The notes: generated from the letters alone by a model not told the origin. A stretch of 64,000 bases of DNA from Clavelina lepadiformis (GCF_947623445.1 NC_135247.1:7318501-7382500); one strand, 5' to 3'. Positions 12,172-24,363 are shown, counted from the stretch's first letter. Program-made: numbers and translations.

Positions 12172-12511
12172 CTGTAGACCAGGGGTTCCCAACCTTTTTA
12201 TGTTCTCGTACCACTTAGCCACCACGGATTGTCAACACGTACCACTATTTTCAAAACAACTAATTTGATCCAATATTCGCACAGCAGCATTGTATTAATA
12301 ACAATGACAGCAGGGAGCAAGATCGACAAAAGTAGCTTACTGAGTGCAGAGAATTTAGTACGGAAAGAAATAAAAGTGTTGTTCGCATATTTTAGCAACT
12401 CAAAATTAAATTGTTATACTACTATACTGTATATCGCATGCAACGGAGAGCTGCTCGCGTACCACCTGAAAAGCTCCCGCGTACCACCGGTTGGGAACCC
12501 CTGCTGTAGAC
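12172..12511. mobile_element. hAT MITE (324 bp) with perfect termini and 8-bp target duplication
   Basis: The element spans 12180-12503. Its termini CAGGGGTTCCCAACC and GGTTGGGAACCCCTG are perfect inverted repeats of 15 bases. The exact duplication CTGTAGAC flanks it at 12172-12179 and 12504-12511. The intact ends suggest a fairly recent insertion. It sits 365 bases after the PA2G4 stop codon and has no coding content of its own. Confidence 0.95.
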
Positions 12512-13300
12512 CATGGCTTACGAAAGCTAGGTGTTCCTCCAAAATACACGGCTTTACTTGGACCACCGTCATGATTGCTAAGTTTGCTTGCATTGCAAGG
12601 ACAACCGCAACTGTTCCGGTCAGACTTTTATCCACGAAACCAGCTAACTTGTGTGTTTTATATTTTGTGAAATCTTTTTTATGATAAGTAAACAGTCGTT
12701 TTGCATCCACGTCCAACAGTATGCGCTCGATCAGGGTACAGTCAATACTATACAACCTTTTAAAAAAGGCAAAAGCCATGTAGATTAAGATTTTGCTAAA
12801 CTTGCGAGCCCAATTTTGTGGTGTTGAACTACTTGTTATTTTTGCTTGCTATTACTGTTGCGTGCGTATTAGTTTTTGGATAAGATTTTCAAAGTATGTT
12901 AAATGTTCAACTATACTTACAACTTTTGGGCATCTGACAATTTGCTGTGATAATATACTCTTTATCTGGTTATGTCGTTAATGTGAATACTTCCTAATTC
13001 GGGCAACATGAAAACGCAAATAAAACGTGTCTATCCATCGGAGCTTGCACGAAGACAAGCTTGGTAACCGGGGCTCCAACAGTGAAACATTATCACTGAG
13101 TTGAGATTTTTCTCTGTGCGTGAGTAAATATGGGCCTGTTTTGGGCAATTCCCAACGGTCAGAATATTTTAGGCAACTGTTTCCTACTTGTTAAGAGTAC
13201 GAGTAATTGACGCGTACAGAACAGCGAAAGCTTTCAAAGAAAAAACCCTCAAAAGGCATGGAATAGGCGTACATATACTGGTTAAGTTCAAATTTAATGT
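12512..13300. other. Gene-free stretch
   Basis: Short overlapping open frames on both strands with no recognisable similarity or supported splice sites. Confidence 0.45.
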
Positions 13301-13698
13301 GAGTTTGCCAGAGGTGGAAAGACTCGATTGGACTCCTGTCAGCGTGAAAATTTTGGTTGACTCTACCCGAGTCACAAAGCCAAATATTACCAACTCGTTA
13401 TGGAATAGGTTTTTAAATTTGTGAAAGAATTTATTTAAAAATCACCATGTAATACTTTCTGCTGAATGTGCAAGATTGTCAGAAAAGGATAAAATCATAT
13501 TTTATGATTATATTTACGTAACGGAAGTACAGAAAACTGTTTATTATAGAATTAAAACTAAAAATAAATCGTAAATAATGACGTTATTGTTACTTGGCAT
13601 GTAAGACATGGACTTCACCTAACAAACTTTATTGACTCGACTTGGACTTGCGCTGTGTGTCGCGACCATGAAGACTTGTTTCCATCTCTGGAGTTTTC
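13301..13698. mobile_element. hAT MITE (382 bp) with near-perfect 8-bp target duplication
   Basis: The element spans 13309-13690. Its ends are CAGAGGTGGAAA and, reversed, CAGAGATGGAAA. The flanks are GAGTTTGC (13301-13308) and GAGTTTTC (13691-13698), seven of eight bases equal. Inside are several GACTCGA/GACTTG-like motifs near both ends, as in the GACTC-rich subterminal regions of some hAT families. Confidence 0.8.
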
Positions 13699-13799
13699 CA
13701 AGAAATTTTGAACAGTTTATCTTCAAACTGTACCAGATCACCAATGCTTGAGGTGTCAAGTTAACTCACGATCTGCCTGCCGTTCATCTTTTGTTGGTT

Positions 13800-14415
13800 G
13801 TTTGTTAGCGTAATTCTTGTTTGATCTGTAGCGGCCCTGGTGACATTTTTAATACCATTACATCTTTTCTTGGAAAAGTGTTTTCTAGTTAGTGATTGAA
13901 GTTTATGAACTTGTTTTTTTGATAACACTTCAACTGTCGTTTGATATTTGGAAACTTGCTCTGAATAACTTCGTGTGAACACTCCCTTTAGTATGCTCCC
14001 AGGTTGTTTCCAGCACCTGTGCTGATAACAAATCTTTGTTGGAAATGCCCGCTTCTTAAATTTATACTGATAATAATTTATCTGCGTGTCAGCTTCTACT
14101 ACATGTAACTCCCATTGCCAACACATTGTTTTCCTCGCTGCACATGATCTGAAATGCTGCGTTTTTCTTGCCGAACATTTTCACTCCCATCGCTTAACGT
14201 TTTATAAGCTCACACGCTCACCAGCGAGCAGAGAAAGGCAGATAGAGAAAATCACCGAAACGAACTGATGAGCTTTCCACGCTAGTTATGGTGATTGCAA
14301 CTCAATAGACATCTTATAAGCAGTGGTGTTACTATGTTCTTGATTATGCGTAAAATTGAGAAAGTGTACAGCACCTACAATAAAAACCTTTTCTTGTAAA
14401 CTATTTCTGTTGTAA
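13800..14415. repeat. Dispersed repeat of unknown class, copy B
   Basis: This is the partner of 1846-2470, in the same orientation, with small insertions and deletions. It begins about 100 bases after the hAT MITE at 13309-13690. Ends are approximate because similarity fades gradually. Confidence 0.75.
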
Positions 14416-15999
14416 TATTAAAACCTTTCGGCTGTCATGAGGTTAGAGTATTCTAACCGCACGCAACAATTAGAGTCAGATAATTCAACAAGTCAATTAA
14501 GTTAACATAACATAAGTTAAAACAACCTAAGCTCTGCAGATCATTCTACAACTAGGTTACCACCATACTTTCCGCACCCCAAAGTCAATCGCGAAAAATA
14601 AACAATGCAATGCTGGGAACGGCCCCAAACCATCGGGCCGCAAAAGTTTTACAAATCTAACGTGAAAAATGAAAAAAAATACTTTTTAGAAGCAAACATA
14701 CACACACTTTTCTTATAACCGTTTTGTTTTGATCTATGATTTTTTCGCGATTTTGAAGGCGGAGGCGAGAATAAAACAACCTACCTATTGAATCAGTTCA
14801 ATAGGTAAATATTGTTGTTTCCAGGTCGATTCTTTTATGCCTCAGATAAAGTAATACAGGTATAAAGAGTTAAAATTTCAACATGCCTGAGCTGATGACT
14901 ATAAGGCACGAAACGTCATTTTCATGTATTTGTAACAAAAGCCATTCTCGCAAAACAATATTCCATTTTGCACCAAGCGTCGCCAAGAGCAAAACAAGCA
15001 GCTGTGTGGTTTCTGGCTAAAAGGTAGGCTATGTCTACTGCACACATTCAGTAGCAGTGCTACGCCCACCCACTATCATATCCCCACTGAATTCTACTCT
15101 AATGTTACGAAGACGTCTCCTTCCCAGTTAATACACGGTCAATCCGATATTGGACATCAGAGCACTCCAAAAAAATAAGTTCCGTTTAATGCTGTCCCCA
15201 AGCACAGGACGACTTGTACTCAACGCACACAAAAACAAACAAATTCGTGGATCAGTTCTACTCCAAGGATTTGTCCTTCTTGTTAGGCGACTAACTCCAA
15301 CTGCTCGAAACACACTGTGTAGCCTACTATGTAGAAAGTCGCGCTTTTGTGATGTCATGATAGGTGGCAGCGTTGTTTTGAGTTTAGAGTGGCCTGATTC
15401 CAACCGCTACACGCCTTTTTAATGCTGCGTTTTACCAAAATTTGAGCGTTTATTGTGAAGCACGTTGAAAGTAGGCAGTTAAGTTAAGTTAGGTGAAAAG
15501 TTTCAGGTAAATTTGAAATAACATCGTAGGCTATAAGGTGGGACTTTAGTTAGCACAACGACAAATTACTTTGAGTGTACACCCTGCCTCACTGTTATTA
15601 TGCCATCTTTTCCGCGGTCCGCGCAACAAGTAGTATAGGCGAAACCAGTCCGTCGTATAAAAAGATTGACTAGCTGCATCAGAAAGAAAATTTTGTAACC
15701 AACTAAACTCGCAAAACCTTTCCAGGTGATACATTAATCAACTGCAGCGTTCGCCACCCTGTCCGCTAAGTAGCGGCAGGACACTACATTCTTTTGCAGA
15801 AAAAGTTTTTGTGATTTTTCCTTTTTTCACTGTTAGCACTTCGAGGAGTCAATCGAGTTTAAGACAAGGAGCATGAAGACGTTATTTTGAGACGTCTCTC
15901 CACGTTAAGATATGTGCTGTGCTTGGGAAATGTTATTTGGGATTTACCAGTAAAATAATATCAACGTAGCTGCAGTCGTGGATAAGGAACAGCACAACA

Positions 16000-16000
<1 letters not shown>
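14416..16000. other. Gene-free stretch with a hammerhead-like motif
   Basis: No gene is visible. An 11-base inverted repeat (14782-14792 with 14797-14807) and a hammerhead-ribozyme-like core (14892-14917) are the only structured sequences noted. Open frames at 15128-15422 run on both strands over the same bases and lack any family similarity. Confidence 0.45.
14880..14930 (+). ncRNA. Hammerhead-ribozyme-like core motif (tentative)
   Basis: CTGATGA (14892-14898) is followed after 11 bases by CGAAAC (14909-14914) and GTC (14915-14917). These are the conserved core blocks of hammerhead ribozymes, seen in small retroposons and Penelope-like elements of many aquatic animals. The segment between the first two blocks does not form a good stem II, so the copy is either decayed or a chance match. 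Confidence 0.25.
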
Positions 16001-16031
<31 letters not shown>

Positions 16032-16072
16032 CTGTATATATATAACTTATACATATTATATATATATATAGC
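16001..16072. repeat. (AT)n microsatellite
   Basis: An uninterrupted AT run of about 30 bases (16002-16031) is followed by further AT/TATA blocks to about 16070. It is self-complementary low-complexity sequence and has no neighbouring gene. Confidence 0.9.
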
Positions 16073-16655
16073 GTAATGTTTTTTATTGCGCTATAAACGC
16101 GCGGAATTTCAGTTGATCGTTGTTATAGTTGAGGCAGAAATATGAATTCTAATTTTGCAAAAACCGCAAATAAGACGCAGACAATTACTTTAAAAAATGG
16201 CCATTCCGCACTTGTCACTTCCCAACACGTCGTAATATTAGTTTTTGAGTAGGGGTTTCCCTCAAGTTAAAACTAATTTCAACCAAAACACGCCAAGACA
16301 GCTTATTTATATAATTAATCTAAAAATATCAACCCATTATTTTCTTCCAGAGTTATAGGGATTTTTGTTTTAATTTGAAGGTAATATTTTTTGAAACAAC
16401 ACCAAATTTAATTGCCTGAAGTGATACTTTAGTATGATGTTTGTAGTAACTTCATTGGCATCAAAATCCCATGTGCTTCGACTTTCAATCTCATGAGTTT
16501 CCATCTATCCAACTTCCTGACTGTGATTGAGTTGGTATCGAACAGGAGTGGCGTTATTGCGTGCCGATTGTTTCTTCGTAACTGATCAGTCCAGAGGTGA
16601 AAAAAACGTTAAATTGCTGTTGTCGTTGATCGTTGGTTCATGTGCGCTTTGTAAA

Positions 16656-17395
16656 TAGACCTTTTCCGACTTACTGTCTGGGTGGCAAGATTTTGTCGAT
16701 CGCCTATACTTAACAATGGAAAATGTGAACCCACTTTGATTTTTTTTTAAATTACAAACGTTCTGGGCATCGAATTGTAATGCATTCACTCAGGTAAGTA
16801 GCATATGAATTCCTTTACGGAATAAAGACAATATTTTGAAAATATGTTGCCTAGTTCTTACTTTACAACGATTTGAACCCTACGCACTGGACTTGTTCGT
16901 ATGACGTCTGGATACGAAGTCGCGTCACGTGGTCAGCGTAGCATGCAACGTAAAATATATAAGAAATTGCTTGTTATCTGCTGCGCGTTACATAAGATAG
17001 CTTTGTTTAGCTTGTCAAGCAAAGTTTAAAATAATTAACTAGAAGTAAATACAAACCGAATTGTTACATCCATACGCGCCGCAGATGCCATCAAACTCTT
17101 ACGCATTTTACATCGCATGCTACGCTGACCACGTAACGTGACTTCGTATCGAGCAAGTCCAGTGCGTGGAATTCAAAGCGCCGTAAATTAAGAACTAAGC
17201 AACATATTTTCAACATTTTTTTGTTAGTGAATTTATATGCTACTTACCTGAGCAAAATCGTTACAATGTGATGCCCTGAACGTTTGTTATTTGTAACGAA
17301 TCAAAGTGGGTCGACATTTTCCATTGTTAAGTATAGGCGATCGTAAAAATCTTGCCACCCAAAAAATATGGCACCCGTAATTCCGAAAGGGTCTA
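16656..17395. mobile_element. Foldback element with long (about 290 bp) inverted arms
   Basis: The arm at about 16656-16953 is an imperfect reverse complement of 17107-17395, around a spacer of about 150 bases. Matching landmarks include TGGGTGGCAAGATTTT, CGATCGCCTATACTTAACAA, TCAGGTAAGTAGCATA and GGTCAGCGTAGCATG. The termini are TAGACC...GGTCTA, compatible with insertion at a TA dinucleotide, as in Tc1/mariner-type elements; no longer target duplication is visible. There is no transposase inside. The left terminus is about 17 bases shorter than the right between the tip and the shared TGGGTGGCAAG block. Confidence 0.8.
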
Positions 17396-18739
17396 TTGAA
17401 ATTGGGACGGCAGTAATTATTATTTAATATTTACACCAGTCCGCCAATCTGCCAGTTGCTGTTAAATCCTTGGAGACACTGAATCCCACAAGTTTCACTC
17501 ACGCATTCACTGAATCCACAGGCGGAATCATAAAAATGCAACACTTGCTTTTGTTTAGTGGTGCAGGTGGCAGTTCTAAGTTTGGGCAATATATAAAATA
17601 TCAGAAAAACTAATAGAAAATTTGTTTGTCAGTTGGAATTTGTACAAAGGCTAGCTTGGTAACTTAGAACTCACTCCGAAGATAAAGATTACCATAATGC
17701 CATACCCAATGTTCATTTGGCTACACAGCAGCAAATGTTTAGTGGAAAAGTTTTGTTGCCGACGTGCGAAGGAGGCATATTTTACATTCGGGCGCAAATA
17801 TGGGTAATAAATTGAGGTGTTACAATCTAACATTTTCGATTTACCACCGGCACCAACTTGTCTTACACCACGTTTTGACTTTCAAAGTAAAGCAAATACT
17901 ATATATCTATTATAATAAACCAAAAATATGTCCAATCAGAAATACAACATTTTAGGCAACAAAAACTTGTATAAATTTTTTAATTTTTGCCCAACACAAA
18001 CATGTATATATAACAACAACACAGAATATGCAGCGTTAGGTCAAGAAGACAATGAACTGTATGTAAGTTTTGAAAGTTTATTTCCAATGAAAGTATATAT
18101 GCTCATTAAGAGTGTAGCATATGCATGTTTAACCATTGGTTTCATTGTTTAGTTTCAAGAATCATTTGACTTCAACAGGAAAGTATAGTTTTCATAAAAA
18201 ATTGTTCAGATTTCAAGTTGCTTTAGTTTGAGGGCATTTTATTTCTGAGGTATAATGGTGCAGGTTACACTTCAATCGTGTTCAATCTTACCTGTAATAT
18301 ATTATTGTGGAAAAACGTTTTTGTAAATAGAAGTTATCACTGTGAATTATGGAGCTAACGTTTTGCAGAATATTCATACACTCAGTCAGTTAGAGGAATA
18401 TTAAATGATTTGTAAATTTAGTCTAAAGTAAGGATAATAAACAATAGGCATAATAATGTAATAATATACAATGTTGTTATGATTTGTTATACAGCGATTG
18501 GCATTCAAACAAAAACGTATGTTGGACCTCTACATTATGAGATTGTATTAGTAAAAACACTAAAAACTGATCAGTTAATTATTATTGAGAAAGCATGTAT
18601 GACTTGGTACAAAATGTTTAATGCATTCAGTTTCCACGTCTTAGTCTAGCTAAAGATGTGTTATTTCTAGCATTCCAAAAAACCTAAAATTCAAGCCTTG
18701 TGTAATCTAATAAATTAGTTATTGAATTAAATTGGAAAA
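17396..18739. other. Gene-free stretch upstream of the Spinster-like gene
   Basis: AT-rich sequence with short open frames only. The promoter and 5'UTR of the gene starting at 18740 should lie in its last part; no defined element was recognised. Confidence 0.45.
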
Positions 18740-21700
18740 ATGGCCTTAACTTTCCGTGGGGAGAGTTGGTATAGCTGGTACAGTGTTATAATAATGATGG
18801 GTTGCTATGCATTTGGTGAACTGGGTCATTTCTTGATTGGCATTGTTTCTCGCCCTCTTGCTCAAGATGTAAAGTTTGGTGATCAAGGATGCTTACCAAA
18901 TAGAACAGACACAAATAAAGATCATATAAAAGACTGCTTTGGAAGCAACTATACCAGGTGAGTGTCTTCATTGGTTGTTTGAGACTTTTTTGCAACTGAT
19001 TCACCAAAAGATGAGGAAAGAATTTTTATTTAAATCCATTTTCTTGAAAAGTTGTACATGGAACATTCACCAAACTTGAATAATTTTTCATTTATATTCG
19101 CATAATATTTGTGAAAATATTGATTGTTAAACTGTATATTCTTTGCTAGTTGCTCTGAGATGACAATAAACAGCACCACTTATTGTGAATGGAATTACTT
19201 GGGCTCTGGCATTGAGTACCAAGTTTTGGCAGGACCTGCATTCATTGCTGTATTTACAGTAATGGGTATCATTCTTGGTGTCATTGGTGATCTTTACAAC
19301 AGGTATGTTACACAAGGAGAATAATGCTGTATCTGGAGATATGCCAATTGCCAAATTAAACACAGATCTAAATATTATGAAGTATTAACTACTGTATTAG
19401 TAGTATTTTCTTAATGGTATGAATTATGTGAACAGCTTTATTCCAAATGTTTCCAAGACAGAAAGCAATAAAGTGTTTGTTTGTAAATTTGACCTTGAAT
19501 GTGATGAAATGAGTACATTAGATGTTTTTGCGTTTTATATGAACAAAAAACAGGTCTATTTTTATCATTCATATTCATCATCAAGATGGCAAATCTAGGC
19601 ATGGTTCACTTGCCTGTCATTAGCTACATTGATCAATTACAATAACCAAAGCTTATATTTGATTCAGATTCATATGACCACCAAAATGTTTGACTAATAT
19701 TTGTCCAAACATATTTCCATTTGGACGAGCTACTTCACTCGAGTAGAGCACTTGACTCAACTCCCATTTTTGTTGTAGTCAAGTACTAATTTCCCAGTAC
19801 TGTACTCGATTGTACTTGATAGTTTTTAAAATACTTAAATTGGGACTTCTTTATCAATTTTTATAGTTAGTTTCTAACTGCATATTAATCTAAAGAAAGT
19901 TCTTAAACAGGCATATTTATCAAACTTCATGTTTAAGCAATAATACAGTACGACCGGCCATCTATTCCATGTTTCTTTTTTAAACTACTACTCTTTTGTT
20001 CATTATTTCGCATACTCTGTGTAAGAATGAAGAAATTAAAGAACTATTCCGTAATTTTTAAATTGCAATATAGTACTCGAGTACTTACACTGAGTACTTG
20101 GTACTTGCCACATGACTTAATGCTTGTACTCGAATGTTGCTCATACTTGTGCTCGAACGTTTTGTAAACTAAGTACTTACAACTCTGTTATATGGCCACA
20201 CACCACACATCTTTTTATGTGGACCATACCGTTTTATAATCAAAACATTGCTATACTTTGAGGTAGCATTCCAAAGTCGTTGTTATTACTAAGTTCAACA
20301 ACAGTATAGTGGAGTCATGTTTATATTAACTACCTTACTATAGTACAAGTACTCAAAGTCTATAAAATAAAATAAATGCAATGTGATTGGCCTTGTAATT
20401 TAATTTTTTTATTGAAAAAGTAGATACTTTGTGATGAAATAGACTTGTGATATTAATAAGATTTAGCTCAGTTAATGAAACAGAGAGCGTCAAGGTGAAA
20501 TTTATTTTCTGGCATTTCTATGTATTTGTTCCGTACTTCATTTAAAAGCTTACACTGTTTTTTCTGGTTTGTTTCAATTTTTTGAACATTAGTACTGTAT
20601 TGTCGTTTTTGTAGAGTTCGACTTCTCAGCCTTTGTGTGACTGTGTATTCACTAATGGCTATTCTAACAGGCTTCAGTTCCCAGTATTGGCAGTTGATCT
20701 TACTTCGGTTTGGGTTTGGTGCAGGGTAAGATTATTGTAGAAAATATTGATTACATTACTAAATATATTTTTATATTTTTATATAAGCAATGTTTGTTGT
20801 TGAAAGTTCATGTTTTGGATTTTTAATTTAAGATCCTTGGTGTTTAAAATCCTATCATTATGTTTATTAGGGAGGCGGGTTGTTCACCTCTCACTGCAAG
20901 CATTGTTGCTGACAAGTTTAGCCTTCGTAGTAGAGGTCTGGCTATGAGCTTGTTTAATTGGGGTATTTATTTTGGGTATGGCCTAGCTTTTACAGTTGGT
21001 AACTATGTTACTCAGGCTAATATAATAGGACAGGTAAAGTGAATATCTTAATTTTTGTGATACATTATAATTTATTAACATACAATTTCTTTATTTTTCT
21101 GATTGTTTAAAAACTGCTTGCATACTAACTAGTTTTCTTAGATAGAGTAAGTAGATATGTTTTTTGTTTTCAGAGATTGTTTGTCAAAGGTATTCTTTGC
21201 TTATATGGCTTAAAATTTTTCATGTTAGACTTTGTACTTCATTTACGTTGTGTCTTCTGATGTATGAACCATGATACTTTGTTTTATCAAATCACATTTC
21301 TACTTGATTACAATCTTTTGTCATGTTTCAATTCGAACTATTTGGTTGTATTCCATACCAACTTTCCAACCCAACGTAGCTCTAATTTTGGCTGCCGTGC
21401 ATTTTTGTTTCATTCATCAGGGTTGGCGATGGTCTTATTTTCTAACTGGCTTGCCTGGATTGATCATGATGGCACTACTCATAACTACAGTTAAAGAACC
21501 GCAAAGGACAGATGTCGTTGCTAAAAAGGCTTCAGCTGAAGAGGGTGTTTTGTCAGAAAACCACCCTGAAACTGATGATCACCTTTTAGCTGAGTCAACA
21601 AACCAAGTAAAGCAAGGTATGTGTTGTTTTACATTACTCTGGTGACATGTGGACTATAACCGGTAACATTGCGTCTGGTTGATGGACTTTGTGATTCTAA

Positions 21701-24363
21701 ACACAAAACTGCTTATTCGCACTGTATTCTTGTTGTTATAAACTGCTTTGTGTTATGTATAGTAGTAGGTTTGGTTTAATATGGTTAAATACCTGCCTAT
21801 GACTAATAAGCATTTGCAATTGTTACTGGTACTGTAACAAAGAAGTTGGTTTGGAAAATGTTGATGCTTGAAACTGAATTAAGTTATGTGAAACGTGATT
21901 AAGATTCCAGTATTACACCATTACTGTAAAGTTGTTAACGAATACTCTTTTCAGAAAAACCAAATGGTTTTGCAACGTTTTGCAAAGCACTGAAATTGTT
22001 TGTAAGCAATCCTGCAATTTTGATGCTCCTCTTGGCTGCATCAGTACGTCACACAGGTATTGGTATTTTTGGCACTGAATCTGGTTATGATGCACTGGTC
22101 TGCTTGATGATGTCAGTATCAATATTAATGATGATATAAAAGCTACACTCAGCTTACGTATTACAACTTATTCATATATTATAATCCAATAATTACACTT
22201 GTAAGTTGATATTGTTTCATTGTAGCAAGCTTTTGCTGGGCGTACAACACTCAAATATATTTCAATCTTTACTATCCCGAGGTCGATCTTGGATCTTGGA
22301 TGTTGCTGTGCTCTATTGTTGGTGGCTCCATTGGAATCGCATCTGGTGGAATCATTTCTGATTTAGTGGTATCAAAATATGGTATGTGTTAGGACAATGT
22401 AAATATTGTATGAATATGGATTGCTTTTACTTCTGCTTTTTACCCATGTTAAAATAATTTAAATTTATAAAGCTTGAAATTTCAATTACAATGTTTGTTT
22501 CAATTAGACTTAGGATGTTTAATTCATATATTTTATCATAAATGTGTTGTGTTATGTGTTATCCATGGTTTTCAGGTATCAACACTCGTTTATGGGTGTT
22601 AGTAATAAGCCAGGCAGTTGCGTCTCCTTTGGCTGCTATGGTGCTCTACTTATCGCCACCATATTGTTTCATAACACTTCTATCAGCATATCTGTTCGGT
22701 AAGAAAAATTTAATTTCATTCAGTTCTTGTGCACTTACAAATATCTGCTAGCCTTGCCTATGCTATGTGAAAATACAAAAAAACATTTTTTGAGTGATAG
22801 GTAAGTATAACTGACAAGGTGATAAAACGTTTGACAAGGTTTTAGTATATAGCATATTGTTTGCTAGTATGGTATTTTTTAGCTTGGCATGAATATTGTA
22901 TTAAGCTTAGACATGATCAAGTTAGTGTGTTGGGAGCTGAGGAGGAATGGGGTTTTAACTATTATATGTTGCAGCTGAAATGTGGTTTGGAATTCTCTTT
23001 ACTGTATTTGTCGAAATATTCCCCATACATGTTCGATCTACTAGCATTGCAATTTTTATATTCGTCATGAACAACATTGCTAGCAGTGGGCAGCTGCTTG
23101 TACCAACTCTGCGTTACTACCTTGGTTTGCGTACTGCCCTTTACTTCACTTATGCAGGATTTTATGGTCTTAGTAAGTGCAACCTCAATTCTGTTTGGTG
23201 TGGTAACTGATTAGCTGTGTTGTGTGCATGCCAGGTTGCAGTGTTCAAGCTAGTTTTGTTTTAAACGATACGTGTTTATCCATAAAAGCATATTTATATC
23301 TGGTATCATTTTTATGGCATCACTTTCATTTTTTTTTTCATTTTAGTAAGATTGTAAAAACACTGACTGAGGTGCTTTAAAAGTCACGTAAAACCATTGC
23401 ACTGCTTTGTAGACACATCATGGCTGGGTTATAAATGGATTTATTGCCACGTCATCCGGTGTAGTATAGCATAGGCAAGGCTTCTAGTTCTTTTTTGTAA
23501 AACATTCATTGAATGCGTTTCATAAGTATATTGATATATAGTATGTATATTGATATACACGTGTGTTAGAGCTTACGATTTTGCATATTGTTGGTCACTT
23601 TTTTATTGCGCTTTCGCATTAAGTGACAAGCAAAGCTTATTTTAAGTACAATGGACTTATCCTACATGGACCTAACATGAGTATCGTAGAATAATTTGTA
23701 TTGCTCTTTCTACTTCTAATAGCGGTCAAGAGGCCAAAATCGGCTGACTGAACCGCGTTTTCTAAACATCTGTCGTTTGTGAACAGCCGAAATGTGGTAC
23801 GGCGTCGCCATGACAGTTGTGGTGGAAATGATTCCTGCGGAAATCCGTTCCACAGCTGTGGCTTTATTTGCGTTTGTAATCAGTAATATAGGCGGGAATG
23901 TGCCGATATTCATAGCTCCCTTAAAGCATGTTGTTGGTGGCTTACGGCAGGCGCTCTACATTATGTATTCTGGCTTTTACTTGCTGAGTAAGAGATTTTA
24001 GTATGGTGTTTACGGCATCTGCAATGTGCGTTTTTCCCTTTAATTACCTGTAGCATGTTCGTACTATATTATTATGTACTATATCTTCATATTATGTATT
24101 TTTCTTCTTCTGCACTAATCAACCGCTGTTAGACGTAAAAGCATGCTTCACTTCATTTCATGCAATGTGGGCAGTAAATCTTGCATAATTATATTAATAC
24201 AATTATCTACACCTGAGTATATATACCTGAGTATATATATCTAAGATTCTTTATCCTTTTTTTAGGTTCAGTCTGCTTTCTTTGCACGCAGTTAATCATA
24301 AGGAAGCAACAGCAAGGCCGAGAAAATCTAGCTGTGAACCATAAAGAACGTAATGAAATTTAA
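18740..24363 (+). CDS. Spinster-like major facilitator transporter with two alternative penultimate exons
   Basis: Exons: 18740-18957, 19150-19302, 20615-20725, 20871-21033, 21421-21616, 21955-22056, 22226-22381, 22576-22698, then 22975-23172 or 23787-23987, then 24266-24363. Either choice keeps frame, giving 505 or 506 aa. Features: TM1 at about residues 12-36. A lumenal/extracellular loop (about 40-95) has four cysteines (51, 66, 74, 85) and three N-glycosylation sequons (54, 70, 80). The MFS motif-A loop is GVIGDLYNRVRLL (residues 116-128). Further landmarks are LRFGFGAGEAGCSPLTASI, FNWGIYFGYGL and GWRWSYFLTGLPG, ending in VKEPQR at the central loop. Length and pattern fit the Spinster branch of the MFS, which includes lysosomal and plasma-membrane lipid or sugar exporters. 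I cannot infer the substrate here or assign it to SPNS1, 2 or 3. Confidence 0.93.
19740..20190. mobile_element. Truncated hAT remnant in an intron of the Spinster-like gene
   Basis: The stretch is full of ACTCGAGTA/AGTACTTG-type motifs, densest near 19745-19820 and 20070-20180. It ends in 'aagtacttacaactctg', which reversed gives a CAGAGTTGTAAGTACTT terminus typical of one hAT group. The left terminus and target duplication are not recognisable, so the copy is old or truncated. Confidence 0.5.
22975..23172 (+). other. Alternative exon 9a of the Spinster-like gene
   Basis: 198 bases, phase 1 in and phase 1 out, with acceptor TTGCAG and donor GTAAGT. It encodes 66 residues starting AEMWFGILFTVFVEIFP and ending in ALYFTYAGFYGLS. 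This covers one long hydrophobic segment, an RSTSIA loop and the start of another helix, the tenth-to-eleventh helix region of the transporter. It is homologous along its whole length to exon 9b. Confidence 0.9.
23787..23987 (+). other. Alternative exon 9b of the Spinster-like gene
   Basis: 201 bases, phase 1 in and phase 1 out, with acceptor GAACAG and donor GTAAGA. It encodes 67 residues starting AEMWYGVAMTVVVEMIP and ending in ALYIMYSGFYLLS. It keeps the EM-W, E.RSTA.A.F.FV and ALY..Y.GFY positions of 9a but differs at many membrane-facing and loop residues (for example NIGGNVPIFIAPLK against NIASSGQLLVPTLR). One extra glycine before the last helix explains the additional codon. Confidence 0.9.

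Noticed and set aside
12414..12779. 121-residue minus-strand open frame
   Set aside because: It overlaps the end of the hAT MITE at 12180-12503 and has no similarity; it is a chance frame.
15128..15422. Overlapping 90-residue open frames on both strands
   Set aside because: They are mirror frames over one GC-richer stretch with no similarity, no splice context and no start-site support.
19127..19363. Minus-strand open frame opposite the transporter
   Set aside because: It is the reverse of a supported exon of the Spinster-like gene.
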